Origin: Fructilactobacillus ixorae
GTDB lineage: Bacteria; Bacillota; Bacilli; Lactobacillales; Lactobacillaceae
Assembly (NCBI RefSeq): GCF_024029915.1
Contig: NZ_CP097478.1
Coordinates: forward strand, 744,001 to 808,000
Direction of reading: 5' to 3'
Length of the DNA: 64,000 nt
Each line of letters begins with the position of its first letter. The stretch's first letter is position 1. The position numbers and the translations under genes were made by a program. The notes beneath the pieces are model-generated. The model did not search any database. It was not told the DNA's origin and was given only the letters and a program-made list of their open reading frames with translations. Shown here piece by piece: positions 54,491-63,984 of the stretch.

Positions 54491-54880
54491 TTATTTTACA
54501 ATTTCACAGAATTCAATTTTTTCGTGGTTCGGACCATAGATGTTGAAGAACTTAATTCCCTTGTCCCAGAATGGCCGAGTTTGAATTTCCGTGTCAATTA
54601 AGTTTAAATCCATTTGCTTGGCTGCTTGTAAAGCAGCAGCGGCATCCGTAGTGTTTAATGAGATGTGGTTAATGGCTCCATCAACTTTCGCGGTTTCGTC
54701 ACCTTCCCACGTTTCAATCAATAAGTTACCGTACTTCATAAATGCACACCGATTACCTTGGTATAAAAATTCACCGGCCTTTTCAAAGCCTAATTTTTCG
54801 TAAAAAGCAACCGTTTCATCTAAGTCTGTGGCTGGAATTCCAACGTGTTGAATTCCGGTAAAGTAATTATCTAATGCCAT
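54491..54880 (-). CDS. VOC family protein (glyoxalase/bleomycin-resistance fold)
   Basis: 129-residue protein of the vicinal oxygen chelate superfamily with two beta-alpha-beta units. IQHVGIPATDLDETVAFYEKLGF opens the first unit (key residues), HISLNTTDAAAAL the second, ending GPNHEKIEFCEIVK. Likely metal ligands are His in IQHVGIP, Glu in LLIETWEGD, His in INHISLN and Glu in KIEFCE, so an enzyme such as a lyase or glyoxalase is possible; the substrate is unknown. A single-gene unit with its own promoter and terminator. Confidence 0.85.
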   Translation of the reverse strand: MALDNYFTGIQHVGIPATDLDETVAFYEKLGFEKAGEFLYQGNRCAFMKYGNLLIETWEGDETAKVDGAINHISLNTTDAAAALQAAKQMDLNLIDTEIQTRPFWDKGIKFFNIYGPNHEKIEFCEIVK

Positions 54881-54937
54881 TTTTATCTCTCCTTTAGGTT
54901 TAGTTCATGTCAACTATGTGAAACTGTGAACACCATC

Positions 54938-54943
54938 ATTATA
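54938..54943 (-). promoter_or_regulatory. -10 box of the VOC gene
   Basis: A perfect TATAAT on the minus strand about 58 bp before the start. A weak TTTATT lies 17 bp upstream as a possible -35 box. Confidence 0.5.
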
Positions 54944-54976
54944 AGCTACTTTTTTTCAAGAATAAAGGGTCCCTCC

Positions 54977-55345
54977 CTACTTTTTTACATCACACTTTAA
55001 CACGGTATTGAGAGGAATAAACTGCTGCCCAATCCGCAGCCTGCCTGCCTGCCAACCGGTAATTCTCCCCTGGATTTGCTGATAGTGAGCTTCAAAGCCA
55101 CTGAATTGCTGCCAGGTAATCGTCACCACTTGGTTATGCCGATAGGCCTGCTGGAGCGTCTGCACTACTTGCACTGGTTCGGAAGGAGGCAGTTGTGCCC
55201 ACCTTTGCTGTTGCACCGCCGTACAGCGTTGTTGGTGTAATAATTGAGTATGATCAGATAAAAAATAGCCCTGCCATTTCTGAATCCCCCGGTCATGATA
55301 ATCATGGGCGAAAAACTGTTCTGCTAGTCGTTCATCCATTGCCAT
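54977..55345 (-). CDS. YolD-like protein of the Y-polymerase cassette
   Basis: 122-residue protein resembling the YolD-like family, small proteins that accompany UmuC/YqjW-type polymerases in Firmicutes and may play an UmuD-like partner role. It has an N-terminal helical part with Arg/His/Gln-rich sequence and a C-terminal beta-rich part (VVTITWQQF, ITGWQAGRLRIGQQFIPL, TVLKCDVKK). The ATG at 55345 follows GGAGG by eight bases. Third gene of the LexA-controlled cassette, starting 5 bp after the stop of the previous gene. Confidence 0.75.
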   Translation of the reverse strand: MAMDERLAEQFFAHDYHDRGIQKWQGYFLSDHTQLLHQQRCTAVQQQRWAQLPPSEPVQVVQTLQQAYRHNQVVTITWQQFSGFEAHYQQIQGRITGWQAGRLRIGQQFIPLNTVLKCDVKK

Positions 55346-55350
55346 TGACA

Positions 55351-55677
55351 TCACCTCCTGGACCGGCTAATTAACTGGCCCGTCGTTGGCCACCGCAGCT
55401 GGTTAAAGTTTCGATAGACAACCGTAAATTGATACCGCCGGCGGACTAAGTATTGAACTGCTTCTAGGGTTGGTAAATCAAGGGTTGGTACCACCCCAAT
55501 TGGGTGCGACCGCTGATTTTGATGTGGATGTTGAACGTTTAAAAACCAATTAAAGCGCTGAGCATAGGGATCTCTAACGATCACCAGTAAATACCGCATC
55601 CCGTGTTGCGGGTGAAATTCCCGTCCGATTTGCTGAATGAGCTGGTTAGCCTGGTGCCGAAGCCACTGTTTATTCAT
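55351..55677 (-). CDS. Unknown small protein in the Y-polymerase cassette
   Basis: 108-residue, highly basic protein (many Arg/His/Gln, for example QHPHQNQRSHPIG and a C-terminal SRSRR). No family was recognised. It is predicted soluble with alternating strands and helices (MRYLLVIVRDPY, EAVQYLVRRRYQFTVVYR). The ATG at 55677 lies inside the end of the polymerase gene (8-bp overlap) with GGGGGAA upstream. The tight packing between polymerase and YolD-like genes says it is made with them on SOS induction; the basic charge would suit DNA or polymerase binding, which is inference only. Confidence 0.75.
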   Translation of the reverse strand: MNKQWLRHQANQLIQQIGREFHPQHGMRYLLVIVRDPYAQRFNWFLNVQHPHQNQRSHPIGVVPTLDLPTLEAVQYLVRRRYQFTVVYRNFNQLRWPTTGQLISRSRR

Positions 55678-56968
55678 AACTATTTCCCCCACTGTGACCC
55701 CCAACTAGTCCAGCACGTTGCAGCGCAGTCCCACCTGGACACAGGCTGTGCGGGTGAAAGATGGCACTGACCCCAAAGCGTTGCCGGATTTGATCGGTTA
55801 CTTGCGTTAATCGCTGTCGTCTCACCCGTTGCTGATTATTGGCTAATAGCTCTAACTGCATTCCGGTGGCCTTGGTTAAATCACCATACGCCAAGTTAAT
55901 CCGCCGAATCCCCTCACCCTGCCAGAGTTCATGAAACAGAGCCAACACGGTCGCCGTCAAATCGGCCGTTTGGTCGGTAGCAGCAATCCGACGAGTTTTG
56001 GCTAACCGACCACGTACTCCCGCCGTTCGGCTTGCAGTGGCTAACCCTAGGCTAAGGGCGACCGACCCTGCTTGCAGTTGGTGCGCGCGAATTCGGGCAG
56101 CAACTTGCTCCGCGAGTTCCTTTAAAACTACTTCTAACTCAGCAGCCTGCCAGTAATCACGGGGAAGTACCTGTCCGTTACTATAACTCCGGTGCCGGGG
56201 TCGATATTGTTCGTGGAGATTACTACGATCGATGCCCCAGGCGGTCGCAAATAACTGAGAGCCGATGATGCCAAGTTCTTGTTGTAGTGCATACGGATTC
56301 GCCGCAGCTAAATCCGCCATCGAATTAATGCCCAAGCGGTGTAGTCGCTGCGCCTGCCGGGTTCCAATTCCCCATACGGCAGTTAAATCCCGAATGGTCC
56401 AAATCTTCGTGGGCACATCTTGATAGTGAATCTCGCCAATTAAATCAGCAGCATGTTTCGCATATAAATCAAGTGCTAACTTGGCCTGGACCGGATTATC
56501 ACCAATCCCAACCGTAACGTACAGTCCTAAGCGTCGACGCACTTCCCGTTGAATCCGTTCGGCAACCTCGCGAACCGTATTCCCAGCTAGCTGCCACGAA
56601 TGCGTAACGTCTAACAGCGATTCATCAATCGAATATGGTAAAATGTCTGCTTCAGCGGCAAATTCACTAAAAATCCGGTTGATTTTTAAGTTTTGTTGCA
56701 GATAAAAATTCATTCGTGGTGGCACTAACAAGAGGCGTTCGTCATGGGGGAGCTCGTACTGGCGGTTCACGTTATGCAACCCAAATAACTGTTTCGCCCG
56801 TGGTGAGGCTGCTAGAATTAAGCCACCGTTCGTACTGGCGGTTTCTGACATAACACAGAGAACCGCAGTTAACGGGTTTAGGCCCCGGGCCACACATTCA
56901 CAACTAGCATAAAAAGATTTGTTATCAATGAAGAGATAAACCCCGCGGGGTTCGGTTTGATAATTCAC
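55670..56968 (-). CDS. Y-family DNA polymerase (UmuC/YqjW type)
   Basis: 432-residue translesion polymerase. Motif I is YLFIDNKSFYASCECVARG (catalytic Asp and steric-gate region), motif III is LPYSIDESLLDV with the catalytic Asp-Glu pair, and a helix-hairpin-helix thumb lies at IWTIRDLTAVWGIGTRQAQRL (key residues). The little-finger domain covers ~250-370. No beta-clamp motif was identified with confidence. A GTG start with GGAGGT upstream is preferred over an ATG inside the LexA box. Likely error-prone bypass synthesis under DNA damage. Confidence 0.92.
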   Translation of the reverse strand: MNYQTEPRGVYLFIDNKSFYASCECVARGLNPLTAVLCVMSETASTNGGLILAASPRAKQLFGLHNVNRQYELPHDERLLLVPPRMNFYLQQNLKINRIFSEFAAEADILPYSIDESLLDVTHSWQLAGNTVREVAERIQREVRRRLGLYVTVGIGDNPVQAKLALDLYAKHAADLIGEIHYQDVPTKIWTIRDLTAVWGIGTRQAQRLHRLGINSMADLAAANPYALQQELGIIGSQLFATAWGIDRSNLHEQYRPRHRSYSNGQVLPRDYWQAAELEVVLKELAEQVAARIRAHQLQAGSVALSLGLATASRTAGVRGRLAKTRRIAATDQTADLTATVLALFHELWQGEGIRRINLAYGDLTKATGMQLELLANNQQRVRRQRLTQVTDQIRQRFGVSAIFHPHSLCPGGTALQRAGLVGGHSGGNSYE

Positions 56969-56982
56969 GTTCGCACACCTCC

Positions 56983-56996
56983 CGAACACTTGTTCG
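56983..56996 (-). promoter_or_regulatory. LexA (SOS) box of the Y-polymerase cassette
   Basis: On the minus strand CGAACAAGTGTTCG, an excellent match to the Gram-positive LexA/DinR consensus CGAACRNRYGTTYG. It lies between the -10 box and the ribosome binding site, so bound LexA would block transcription. Confidence 0.92.
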
Positions 56997-57002
56997 GTTA
57001 TT

Positions 57003-57031
57003 ATTGTACTGTGCTTAGTGCTGTTTGTAAA
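57003..57031 (-). promoter_or_regulatory. Promoter of the Y-polymerase cassette
   Basis: TTTACA (+ strand 57026-57031) and TACAAT (57003-57008) on the minus strand with a 17-bp spacer; the LexA box begins six bases downstream. Confidence 0.8.
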
Positions 57032-57153
57032 CGTGTTTTTCCTTTGACCAACTTTGATCTAACGAAATTAGATTCATCCTACAAGTGCCGGCGTAGTCCG
57101 TACGTAATTATGAAGCCCAACTAACCATAAACCCAGTTTGCAGGAGGCGGAGC

Positions 57154-57501
57154 ATGTTTAAAGCCTATCGAAATTTTGGGCACAACCCCTTTAACTTTTC
57201 CGGAACAGCAACGTTAATTGCGTTCTGAATTCCCCTAATTTTTAACTACCTATTCGCGTTAATCCCGGCCTGGCTAATTACTAACCTAGCAGATACACTT
57301 TTGGGGCAAGTAGCTTCGGATGTTTATCTGATTCTGGTTGCCCTCGCCCGGGTGGGTCAGCTTTTTGTTACCAGGGGCCGGCTCCACGACTCCAATCACT
57401 CTGGTTGGTGGTTTTGGATTCAGTTGATTCTGGTGATTGGAACTTTGTGACTCCTCATTTTGTTAATTTTACCGGGGACTTGCCGGAGTTGGTGGCGTTA
57501 A
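57154..57501 (+). pseudogene. DUF805 membrane protein gene with two in-frame TGA codons
   Basis: The frame starts at an ATG with AGGAGG upstream and reads MFKAYRNFGHNPFNFSG..., then TGA at 57226-57228 and TGA at 57448-57450, and ends at TAA 57499-57501 (115 codons in all). Between and after the stops the DUF805 hallmarks are intact: FNYLFALIPAW, RLHDSNHSGWWFW and LILLILPGT. Both TGA codons fall where the family usually has Trp (F-W before the first helix; before LLILL), so two TGG to TGA changes are likely. Three to four membrane segments would be expected in the intact protein. Function of the family unknown. No frameshift is needed to read it. Confidence 0.85.
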
Positions 57502-57514
57502 GCTCGCCGAATTA

Positions 57515-57553
57515 AAAAAAGCTGATCCAAAAAAAAATTGGATCAGCTTTTTT
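57515..57553. terminator. Bidirectional terminator between the DUF805 pseudogene and the dehydrogenase
   Basis: A 16-bp perfect stem (57515-57530 with 57538-57553) with an all-A 7-base loop; A and T runs flank it, so it serves both convergent units. Confidence 0.9.
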
Positions 57554-57561
57554 AATTGTAG

Positions 57562-58335
<774 letters not shown>

Positions 58336-58461
58336 CTACTCCACTTTCTAAGCTTAAAAATTTAATTAACAAATCCCCTTTGATTATACTCCTAATTGTT
58401 CAACACTGCACAATAAAAATGAGCGCCATTTTCTACTGCCTGCTCATTCAAACCTAAACCA

Positions 58462-58497
58462 AAAAGCGCTTAGTAGTCTCCACCACTAAACGATTTT
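58462..58497 (-). terminator. Intrinsic terminator after the surface protein gene
   Basis: A 15-base arm at 58483-58497 pairs with 58462-58476 on the minus-strand RNA (14 pairs with G-U, one mismatch) and is followed by TTTTT. It begins right after the stop codon. Confidence 0.7.
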
Positions 58498-58500
58498 CGA

Positions 58501-60588
58501 TTAAGATCCCAACAAGAATAGCATTACGAACGCTAGCAAGAGCAATGCTAAGCCAATTGTGATTACCAACTGCGAGCGGTGATCCCCTAATTGGGGAATC
58601 ATCGGTTGGTTCGCCTGAGGCTGGTGCTGGTTAACTACAGGTTGTTTGAGCGACCGCATGTATGGTAACTTAATCACCCTTCCGGCAGCTGGAATCGTCA
58701 CCGTAAATGGACTCTTGGGTTTAGCATATCCAGGTATATCGGGCAGAATATTTGGATCAATCGTGATGCAGTCCCCTGGTTTGCCAGAGAACTGCGGGAA
58801 GTTAATGCCTGGATGTGGAATCACGTTTCCATTCTGATCCACCGGTTGACTTGGCGTTTTTGGTTCTGCAGTGGGCGTGTACGGGATGTTAATCGGAGAT
58901 CCGTTTGCCGGAATCGTCACCGTAAACGGTGCCGTCGGTTTATCGTAACCCGGAATATCCGGGAGATTCTTCGGATCAATCGTCACCTGTTCCCCTGGTT
59001 TCCCCGGGAATTGTGGGAAGTCGGTCCCAGAATGGGGAATCACGTTCCCATTTTGGTCCACTGGTTGACTCGGGGTTTCTGGTTCCGGTGTCGGCGTGTA
59101 CGGAATGTCAATTGGGGTTCCTTCTGCTGGAATCGTCACCGTAAACGGTGCCGTCGGTTTATCGTAACCAGGAATATCCGGGAGGTTCTTCGGATCAATC
59201 GTCACCTGTTCCCCTGGTTTCCCCGGGAATTGTGGAAAGTCGGTCCCAGAATGGGGAATCACGTTCCCATTTTGGTCCACTGGTTGACTCGGGGTTTCTG
59301 GTTCCGGTGTCGGCGTGTACGGAATATCAATTGGGGTTCCTTCTGCCGGAATTGTCACCGTAAACGGTGCCGTCGGTTTATCGTAACCAGGAATATCAGG
59401 AAGGTTCTTCGGATCAATCGTCACCTGTTCGCCTGGTTTACCCGGGAATTGTGGAAAGTCGGTCCCAGAATGGGGAATCACGTTCCCATTCTGGTCCACC
59501 GGTTGACTCGGGGTTTCTAGTTCCGGTGTCGGTGTGTACGGAATGTCAATTGGGGTTCCTTCTGCCGGAATCGTCACCGTAAACGGTGCCGTCGGTTTAT
59601 CGTAACCTGGAATATCAGGAAGGTTCTTCGGATCAATCGTCACCTGTTCGCCTGGTTTACCCGGGAATTGTGGAAAGTCGGTCCCAGAATGGGGAATCAC
59701 GTTCCCATTCTGGTCCACCGGTTGACTCGGGGTTTCTGGTTCCGGTGTCGGTGTGTACGGAATGTCAATTGGGGTTCCTTCTGCCGGAATCGTCACCGTA
59801 AACGGTGCCGTCGGTTTATCGTAACCTGGAATATCCGGGAGGTTCTTCGGATCAATCGTAATTTGATCCCCTTCATTTCCGTTAACCGGTGGGAAATCAA
59901 ATTTATTTTCACTAGGAGGAATAACCTCTCCATTCTTAGCATTCACTGGTTGCATTGGGGTCTTAGAATAAACACTAAAGTCTACCCCATCAATGTAGTT
60001 CCCATACGAAGGCGCTTTACTAGCGACACTCTTAAACCCGAAGTACGTCTCGGTTTGCCCCGCCGGAACTTCATAGTAACCATCATACCGCGTCCAAGTT
60101 CGATCAGGACTAGAGACTTGTCTAACCGCGCTATGGTTAGCTAACGTTCCGATGTTGATAGCCATGGTATCGGTTTGATCTCGACCAGCGTGGTATAGAC
60201 TCCAGTGCATAATCGTTCCGGGGGTTGATTTAACTACTTGATATAATTCCCCAGTTTCATTGGCATTAATTTCCGCCCACTGATTACCAACGGCCGCCTT
60301 AAAATTATGGTACTTACCGCCGGTTCCGTTCATCATCTCAATATCATGATCGCTAGCGGTCGTTGACCACCCAGGGACCGTATCTTGTGAAGCGATGCTT
60401 ACACTGTTTGCAGCCAAAACTGGATCTTCAAATGATCCATTGACAATGTGATCAGATATTTGATCCTGAGTCGTAGCAGCGCTAACGGCGGGGGTAGCCA
60501 CCGAGTCAGCGTTCATCAGTTTTGGGTACGCCACTAACATCTGGGTTACCACAAACCCACTAAAGATAATTTTCCATTTGTACTTCAT
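58501..60588 (-). CDS. Repeat-rich cell-surface protein
   Basis: 695-residue secreted protein. Parts in order: signal sequence (KWKIIFSGFVVTQMLVAYP, mature part from about residue 35); an N-terminal beta-rich domain (~45-205, starting IVNGSFEDPV, with WAEINANETGELYQ and FGFKSV), like carbohydrate-binding or adhesion modules of lactobacilli; six tandem ~73-residue repeats rich in Pro (~212-650; units share NLPDIPGYDKPTAPFTVTIP); a spacer; and a C-terminal membrane helix (~671-692). The sorting motif reads IPQLGD instead of LPxTG and there is no basic tail after the helix. Probably an adhesin or wall-associated stalk protein. Confidence 0.88.
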   Translation of the reverse strand: MKYKWKIIFSGFVVTQMLVAYPKLMNADSVATPAVSAATTQDQISDHIVNGSFEDPVLAANSVSIASQDTVPGWSTTASDHDIEMMNGTGGKYHNFKAAVGNQWAEINANETGELYQVVKSTPGTIMHWSLYHAGRDQTDTMAINIGTLANHSAVRQVSSPDRTWTRYDGYYEVPAGQTETYFGFKSVASKAPSYGNYIDGVDFSVYSKTPMQPVNAKNGEVIPPSENKFDFPPVNGNEGDQITIDPKNLPDIPGYDKPTAPFTVTIPAEGTPIDIPYTPTPEPETPSQPVDQNGNVIPHSGTDFPQFPGKPGEQVTIDPKNLPDIPGYDKPTAPFTVTIPAEGTPIDIPYTPTPELETPSQPVDQNGNVIPHSGTDFPQFPGKPGEQVTIDPKNLPDIPGYDKPTAPFTVTIPAEGTPIDIPYTPTPEPETPSQPVDQNGNVIPHSGTDFPQFPGKPGEQVTIDPKNLPDIPGYDKPTAPFTVTIPAEGTPIDIPYTPTPEPETPSQPVDQNGNVIPHSGTDFPQFPGKPGEQVTIDPKNLPDIPGYDKPTAPFTVTIPANGSPINIPYTPTAEPKTPSQPVDQNGNVIPHPGINFPQFSGKPGDCITIDPNILPDIPGYAKPKSPFTVTIPAAGRVIKLPYMRSLKQPVVNQHQPQANQPMIPQLGDHRSQLVITIGLALLLLAFVMLFLLGS
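58640..59954 (-). repeat. Six tandem 219-bp repeats inside the surface protein gene
   Basis: The period is 219 bp (73 codons). The four inner units are almost identical at DNA level (the same 19-base stretch GCCGTCGGTTTATCGTAAC recurs on the plus strand every 219 bp); the first unit (near 59730-59954) and last unit (near 58640-58855) have diverged. This pattern fits expansion and homogenisation by unequal recombination. Confidence 0.92.
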
Positions 60589-60637
60589 AAAACAGGACTC
60601 CGATAACTAAACTTATTAAGAAATCATTAACGCCCTC

Positions 60638-60646
60638 AGTATACCA
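60638..60646 (-). promoter_or_regulatory. Extended -10 promoter of the surface protein gene
   Basis: TGGTATACT on the minus strand, 50 bp before the start codon; an A/T-rich tract lies upstream. No clear -35 box. Confidence 0.6.
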
Positions 60647-60747
60647 CAAAAAAATAATTATCATAATTTCAGGTTTACTATGTAATAAAATTTAATTGTG
60701 TCCTTTTAATTCGAAATCCAAATTACCATTGAAAATGGCCTAACGAA

Positions 60748-60781
60748 AAAACCACTGACTAGCATCCTAGTCAGTGGTTTT
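60748..60781 (-). terminator. Intrinsic terminator after lepA
   Basis: A 14-bp perfect stem (60748-60761 with 60768-60781, arm AAAACCACTGACTA) and a T run on the minus strand. Confidence 0.85.
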
Positions 60782-60785
60782 GTGC

Positions 60786-62621
60786 TTAATCGCCATTTTG
60801 TTCTGTATCAGATTGCAAGACTGTCATAAAGGCCGCCTGGGGAATCTCGACCTTTCCAACGGCCTTCATCCGCTTCTTACCTCGTTTCTGCTTCTCTAAC
60901 AACTTAGCCCGCCGGTCGGGATCCCCGGTGTGAATCCGGGACGTTACATCTTTCCGGTAAGCTTTAATGTTCGTCCGGGCAATGATTTTGGATCCAATCG
61001 CAGCTTGAACTGGAATTTCAAAGTTTTGGCGCGGAATAATTTCCTTTAACTTGCGTACAATCTCGCGACTCCGATCCTCTGCAAACTGACGGTGCGCAAT
61101 AAAACTCAGGGCGTCAACTTGATCCCCATTCAAGAGAATATCCACCTTTACTAGGTCACTAACTTGATAGCCATCCACTTCATAATCAAGGGAAGCGTAA
61201 CCCTTCGTACTGGATTTTAACTTATCGAAAAAGTTAAAAATAATTTCTGACAGGGGCATCTGGTAAATAACGTTCACCCGAGCATCATCAAGATATTCCA
61301 TGGTTACAAAGTTCCCTCGACGCGCCTGACAAAGTTTCATTACCGCCCCAACGTAGTCATTCGGTACCATAATCGTTGCTTTTACAGATGGTTCTTCAAT
61401 GTTTTTAATCTTTGAAACATCCGGCATTTCGGCGGGATTTTCCACCTCAACCATGCCACCCCCATTTAGGTTTACGTGGTAGGTAACCGAAGGCGCCGTA
61501 GTGATTAAATCAAGGTTAAACTCGCGTTCCAAGCGTTCTTGCACCACATCCATGTGCAACAAGCCCAGAAAGCCACACCGAAAGCCAAAACCCAGGGCTT
61601 CAGAAACTTCTGGTTCAAATTCCAAGGACGCATCATTTAACTTAAGTTTTTCCAGGGCTTCACGTAAATCTTCAAACTTCGCGTTATCGGTTGGATAAAG
61701 CCCCGCGTAAACCATCGGAATCATTTCCCGATACCCGGGTAAAGCCTGGGCTGCCGGTTCGTCGACGTTCGTAATCGTATCTCCCACTCGGGTTTGGGTA
61801 ATATCCTTAATGCTAGCGGTTAAATAACCAACGTCCCCCGCCATCAGGTAATCCCGCGGCAGTGGTTTGGGCGAGTTAACCCCTACCTCGGTCACTTCGT
61901 ACTCGCTCCCGCTGTTCATCAACCGAATCCGGTCCCCCGCTTTAACGACTCCAGCAAAAATCCGGACGCTAAGCACCACGCCCCGATAATCATCATAAAT
62001 GGAGTCAAAAACCAGCCCCTTTAAGGGCGCCTCGATTTCACCGGTTGGTGCCGGAATTTTCGCCACAATTTCTGCTAACAAGTGGTCAACGTTCAGCCCG
62101 GTCTTCGCACTAATTTCAACCGCATCGCTGGTATCTAGCCCAATCACAGCTTCGATTTCCTGTTTAACCCGATCTGGTTCGGCAGACGGTAAGTCAACCT
62201 TATTAATCACGGGCAGAATTTCTAGGTTGTCGTCTAGGGCTAGATAAACATTGGCAAGGGTTTGGGCCTGAATTCCCTGGGTCGCATCCACGACCAAAAT
62301 GGCGCCCTCACAGGCAGCTAAACTACGTGAAACTTCATACGAAAAGTCAACGTGCCCCGGGGTATCAATTAGATGAAAGACATAATCAACCCCATCTTTT
62401 CCGTGGTACTTCAGTTGAACCGCATTCAACTTAATCGTAATCCCACGTTCCCGTTCCAAGTCCATGTTATCTAATAGTTGATCTTTCATCTCCCGTTTCG
62501 ATACCGTGTCAGTTAACTCTAGAATGCGGTCAGCCAGGGTCGACTTCCCATGGTCAATATGGGCCACAATCGCAAAATTCCGAATCTTGCGTTGGGCAGT
62601 TTGCATTGCTTTATAATCCAC
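60786..62621 (-). CDS. lepA: Elongation factor 4 (LepA)
   Basis: 611-residue translational GTPase that back-translocates or remodels stalled ribosomes. G1 is [17 protein letters not shown]3 DTPGHVDF, G4 NKVD. The EF-G-like domains II, III and V follow, then the LepA-specific C-terminal domain (TDIEGQ-free, ending [19 protein letters not shown]). The start is a GTG with a weak GGGAA site; an ATG five codons later has none. It lies behind an extended -10 promoter downstream of dnaJ. Confidence 0.97.
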   Translation of the reverse strand: MDYKAMQTAQRKIRNFAIVAHIDHGKSTLADRILELTDTVSKREMKDQLLDNMDLERERGITIKLNAVQLKYHGKDGVDYVFHLIDTPGHVDFSYEVSRSLAACEGAILVVDATQGIQAQTLANVYLALDDNLEILPVINKVDLPSAEPDRVKQEIEAVIGLDTSDAVEISAKTGLNVDHLLAEIVAKIPAPTGEIEAPLKGLVFDSIYDDYRGVVLSVRIFAGVVKAGDRIRLMNSGSEYEVTEVGVNSPKPLPRDYLMAGDVGYLTASIKDITQTRVGDTITNVDEPAAQALPGYREMIPMVYAGLYPTDNAKFEDLREALEKLKLNDASLEFEPEVSEALGFGFRCGFLGLLHMDVVQERLEREFNLDLITTAPSVTYHVNLNGGGMVEVENPAEMPDVSKIKNIEEPSVKATIMVPNDYVGAVMKLCQARRGNFVTMEYLDDARVNVIYQMPLSEIIFNFFDKLKSSTKGYASLDYEVDGYQVSDLVKVDILLNGDQVDALSFIAHRQFAEDRSREIVRKLKEIIPRQNFEIPVQAAIGSKIIARTNIKAYRKDVTSRIHTGDPDRRAKLLEKQKRGKKRMKAVGKVEIPQAAFMTVLQSDTEQNGD

Positions 62622-62659
62622 GTTATTTCCCGCTTTCTTACTTCGATCGTTTTTTCTTA

Positions 62660-62668
62660 ATTATACCA
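62660..62668 (-). promoter_or_regulatory. lepA: Extended -10 promoter of lepA
   Basis: TGGTATAAT on the minus strand, 39 bp before the GTG start. Confidence 0.65.
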
Positions 62669-62689
62669 ATGGGTTGCCGCAGAAACAAA

Positions 62690-62715
62690 TAGAGCGAGAC
62701 CACCATCTCGCTCTA
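62690..62715 (-). terminator. Hairpin terminator after dnaJ
   Basis: A 10-bp perfect stem (62690-62699 with 62706-62715, arm TAGAGCGAGA) four bases past the dnaJ stop. The following sequence is only moderately T-rich. Confidence 0.65.
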
Positions 62716-62719
62716 CTAG

Positions 62720-63853
62720 TTATTTTAATTTATCCTTTAACTTTTCAAAAAATCCTTTTTCAGGAATGGGATGTTCCCCACTCGCTTCCGCAAAGGCTTG
62801 CATCGCTAACTTTTGTTCTGGCGATAATTTCTTGGGGGTCACAACGGTTACGCGCACCATTTCATCACCCTTACTATCACTGTGCAATCGGGGGGCGCCT
62901 TTGCCCTTAAGCTTAAAGACGGTCCCGGTCTGGGTTCCCGCTGGAATCGTCAGTTTGCCATCACCATAAACGGTTTTGACGTCTACTTCATTTCCTAAAG
63001 CTGCATCCGCAAACGAAATTTCCTTGTTGTAGTAAATCGTGGAACCATCCCGGTGAAAGTCTTGACTTGGCAGCACCCGAAAGACTACAAACAGATCTCC
63101 GTAGGGTCCACCATTAAGGCCAGCATTTCCTTGGCCCTGTAGGCGCATCTGCTGTCCTTCTTCAACACCGGCTGGAACTTTGATTTCAACCTCGTGGTTT
63201 TCTTCTATCTTCCCAGTTCCACCACATTTTGGACATTTTTCCTTAATTAATTTCCCAGTTCCCTCACACTGCGGACAAGTGGTTTGGGTTTGCATTTGGC
63301 CCATGGGGGTGTTAACCGTCCGCGCAATTCGGCCAGACCCGTGACAATCCGGACAGGTTTCTGGGTGGGTCCCTGGTTTAGCCCCGTTACCATGACAATC
63401 CGGACATTCAGCCTCCCGGTGGTAACTAATTTTCGTTGTCTTTCCAAAAATTGCTTCATCAAAGGTCAACGTCATTTGGTACTGCAAATCTTCACCTTGT
63501 TGGGGGGCCGTTGGATCAGCTCGACGCCGACCTCCGCCCCCAAACAAATCACTAAAGATATCCGAAAAGTCCCCAAATCCAGCACCGCCAGCGCCATTAA
63601 AGCCGCCTCCGGCACTACCGCCAAAGCCTTGCGGACCATCTGCGGAACCATATTGATCGTAGTTTGCCCGTTTTTGCTGATCACTTAAAACTTCATAAGC
63701 CTCAGTGATTTCTTTAAACTTGGCTTCAGCTCCTGGCTCCTTATTAATATCCGGGTGATATTTTTTGGATAGGTGGCGATAGGCGTGGTTAATATCTTTT
63801 TCGGTCGCATCCTTTGAAACGCCTAAGACATCGTAATAATTTTTCGCTGCCAT
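62720..63853 (-). CDS. dnaJ: Chaperone DnaJ
   Basis: 377-residue class I J-protein that stimulates DnaK ATPase. The J domain (1-70) has the HPD triad in [10 protein letters not shown] Gly/Phe-rich linker (about 72-105) follows, then the zinc domain with four CxxCxGxG repeats ([32 protein letters not shown]) and the C-terminal substrate-binding domain. The ATG follows GAGGAGG. Between dnaK and lepA as usual. Confidence 0.98.
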   Translation of the reverse strand: MAAKNYYDVLGVSKDATEKDINHAYRHLSKKYHPDINKEPGAEAKFKEITEAYEVLSDQQKRANYDQYGSADGPQGFGGSAGGGFNGAGGAGFGDFSDIFSDLFGGGGRRRADPTAPQQGEDLQYQMTLTFDEAIFGKTTKISYHREAECPDCHGNGAKPGTHPETCPDCHGSGRIARTVNTPMGQMQTQTTCPQCEGTGKLIKEKCPKCGGTGKIEENHEVEIKVPAGVEEGQQMRLQGQGNAGLNGGPYGDLFVVFRVLPSQDFHRDGSTIYYNKEISFADAALGNEVDVKTVYGDGKLTIPAGTQTGTVFKLKGKGAPRLHSDSKGDEMVRVTVVTPKKLSPEQKLAMQAFAEASGEHPIPEKGFFEKLKDKLK

Positions 63854-63889
63854 TATGATCCTCCTCGTTTGATTGCCCCGTTCTAAAAC

Positions 63890-63925
63890 AAAAAGCCAAA
63901 GCGTTCACAATGGCTTTGGCTTTTT
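63890..63925 (-). terminator. Intrinsic terminator between dnaK and dnaJ
   Basis: A 13-bp perfect stem (63890-63902 with 63913-63925, arm AAAAAGCCAAAGC), 10-base loop, with the T run at the inner end reading leftward. It would limit read-through from dnaK into dnaJ. Confidence 0.8.
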
Positions 63926-63984
63926 GATTACCCACCCATTTGGCAGGCAAGCTCCCACTGATTAGGAACTTAAAACGAGCTTAA

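Noticed and set aside
57154..57501. TGA codons as selenocysteine or a Trp-reading genetic code
   Set aside because: No SECIS-like element was seen next to the TGA codons, the family has no selenoproteins that I know of, and TGA ends other genes here (scpB, dfrA, cvfB). Kept only as a weak alternative in the finding.
58813..59801. Series of plus-strand frames of 71 and 235 residues across the surface gene repeats
   Set aside because: They recur every 219 bp because the minus-strand repeats do; they lack ribosome binding sites and give Arg/Trp/Ser-rich non-protein-like sequence. They are shadows of the real gene.
58640..59954. Regular repeats that might suggest a CRISPR array
   Set aside because: The unit is 219 bp with no unique spacers, and it is in frame inside a coding sequence. 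It is a protein repeat.
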